From NCBI RefSeq assembly GCF_001886185.1, contig NZ_JXLA01000019.1:17242-81241 (forward strand): a stretch of 64,000 nt of DNA, in the 5' to 3' direction. This DNA is from Enterococcus raffinosus. GTDB taxonomy: Bacteria; Bacillota; Bacilli; Lactobacillales; Enterococcaceae. Below the pieces are notes generated by a model. It was not told the origin of the DNA, searched no databases, and saw only the letters and a list, made by a program, of their open reading frames with translations. Position numbers and translations under genes: made by a program. Below are positions 63,823-64,000 of this stretch, in pieces (within the stretch, counting starts at the first letter, position 1; each line of letters starts with the position of its first letter).

Positions 63823-64000
63823 AAAGGAGTTAAAAAATGAAAAAGTGTTAGGGTTGTTTGTTGGTATGCTTATATAATAGCAACTAGTTGTGAATTATTT
63901 GTGAACGAAGCTTGGCAGAAAAATAAAAAAAGTAGGTCAAAAAAAAGATGACTGGACTTTATTTTTTATAAAAAAAAAGGAGCTCATCGGTGGGTGGCCG

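Overview
This window looks like chromosomal DNA of a low-GC Gram-positive coccus, most likely an Enterococcus. The support is gene content and order: gltX-cysE-cysS-mrnC-rlmB-yacP-sigma factor-veg, ymfF-ymfH-ymfI-rodZ-like-pgsA-cinA-recA-rny, and ispE-adcACB-purR-glmU-prs, with AGGAGG-type ribosome binding sites and several TTG or GTG starts. Species is not certain. No rRNA, tRNA, CRISPR array, prophage or insertion sequence was recognised.

Layout. 1-3010: a minus-strand, Fur-boxed ferric-siderophore ABC uptake operon whose lipoprotein gene is cut by the window edge. 3200-9900: small regulators and enzymes (DUF4177 protein, MerR regulator with a divergent CMD protein and SDR, TcaA-like zinc-ribbon membrane protein, SWIM zinc-finger protein, secreted nuclease-like protein with altered active site). 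10195-12023: an unrecognised lysine-rich protein followed by about 740 bases with no convincing gene. 12024-15351: a two-component system feeding an ABC-2 exporter. 15550-19645: small genes, an aldo/keto reductase, and a second ABC-2 module under an XRE-AbrB fusion regulator. 19840-23113: a processive GT2 glycan synthase pair of PgaC/PgaD type and a secreted DUF5648/C39 protein. 23573-25620: a radical SAM/TIGR03915 DNA-repair pair behind a LexA box. 25735-32103: CDF transporter, GDPD, dut, radA and yacL. 32201-38947: translation and RNA genes, with a Cys T-box ahead of cysE-cysS. 38976-52509: mscL, the EF-P modification genes, rodZ-like, pgsA, cinA, recA, rny, mprF and hsp20. 52710-60440: ispE, Zur-boxed adcACB, purR, glmU and prs. 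60590-63732: a frameshifted FtsX-type permease with its ATPase.

How parts fit together. Metal uptake appears at both ends of the window (iron under Fur, zinc under Zur). Two DNA-damage signatures occur: LexA boxes before the radical SAM repair pair and before recA. Cell-surface functions recur (MprF, GlmU, PgsA, RodZ-like, PgaC-like synthase, TcaA-like protein, two ABC-2 modules and an FtsX exporter).

The most unusual signal is a dispersed, structured intergenic repeat seen at four loci: after the CDF gene, between the Cys T-box terminator and cysE, as about three 151-base tandem copies before the rodZ-like gene, and as about five 107-base tandem copies before glmU. Its main hairpin keeps base pairing while its sequence changes between loci, and at the two tandem loci the last copy runs directly into the ribosome binding site of the downstream gene. 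Small dispersed repeats are known in enterococci, so the family may already be described under another name. Other points are a block of genes separating veg from ispE, a frameshift in the final permease, and a stem-loop repeated at the right edge.
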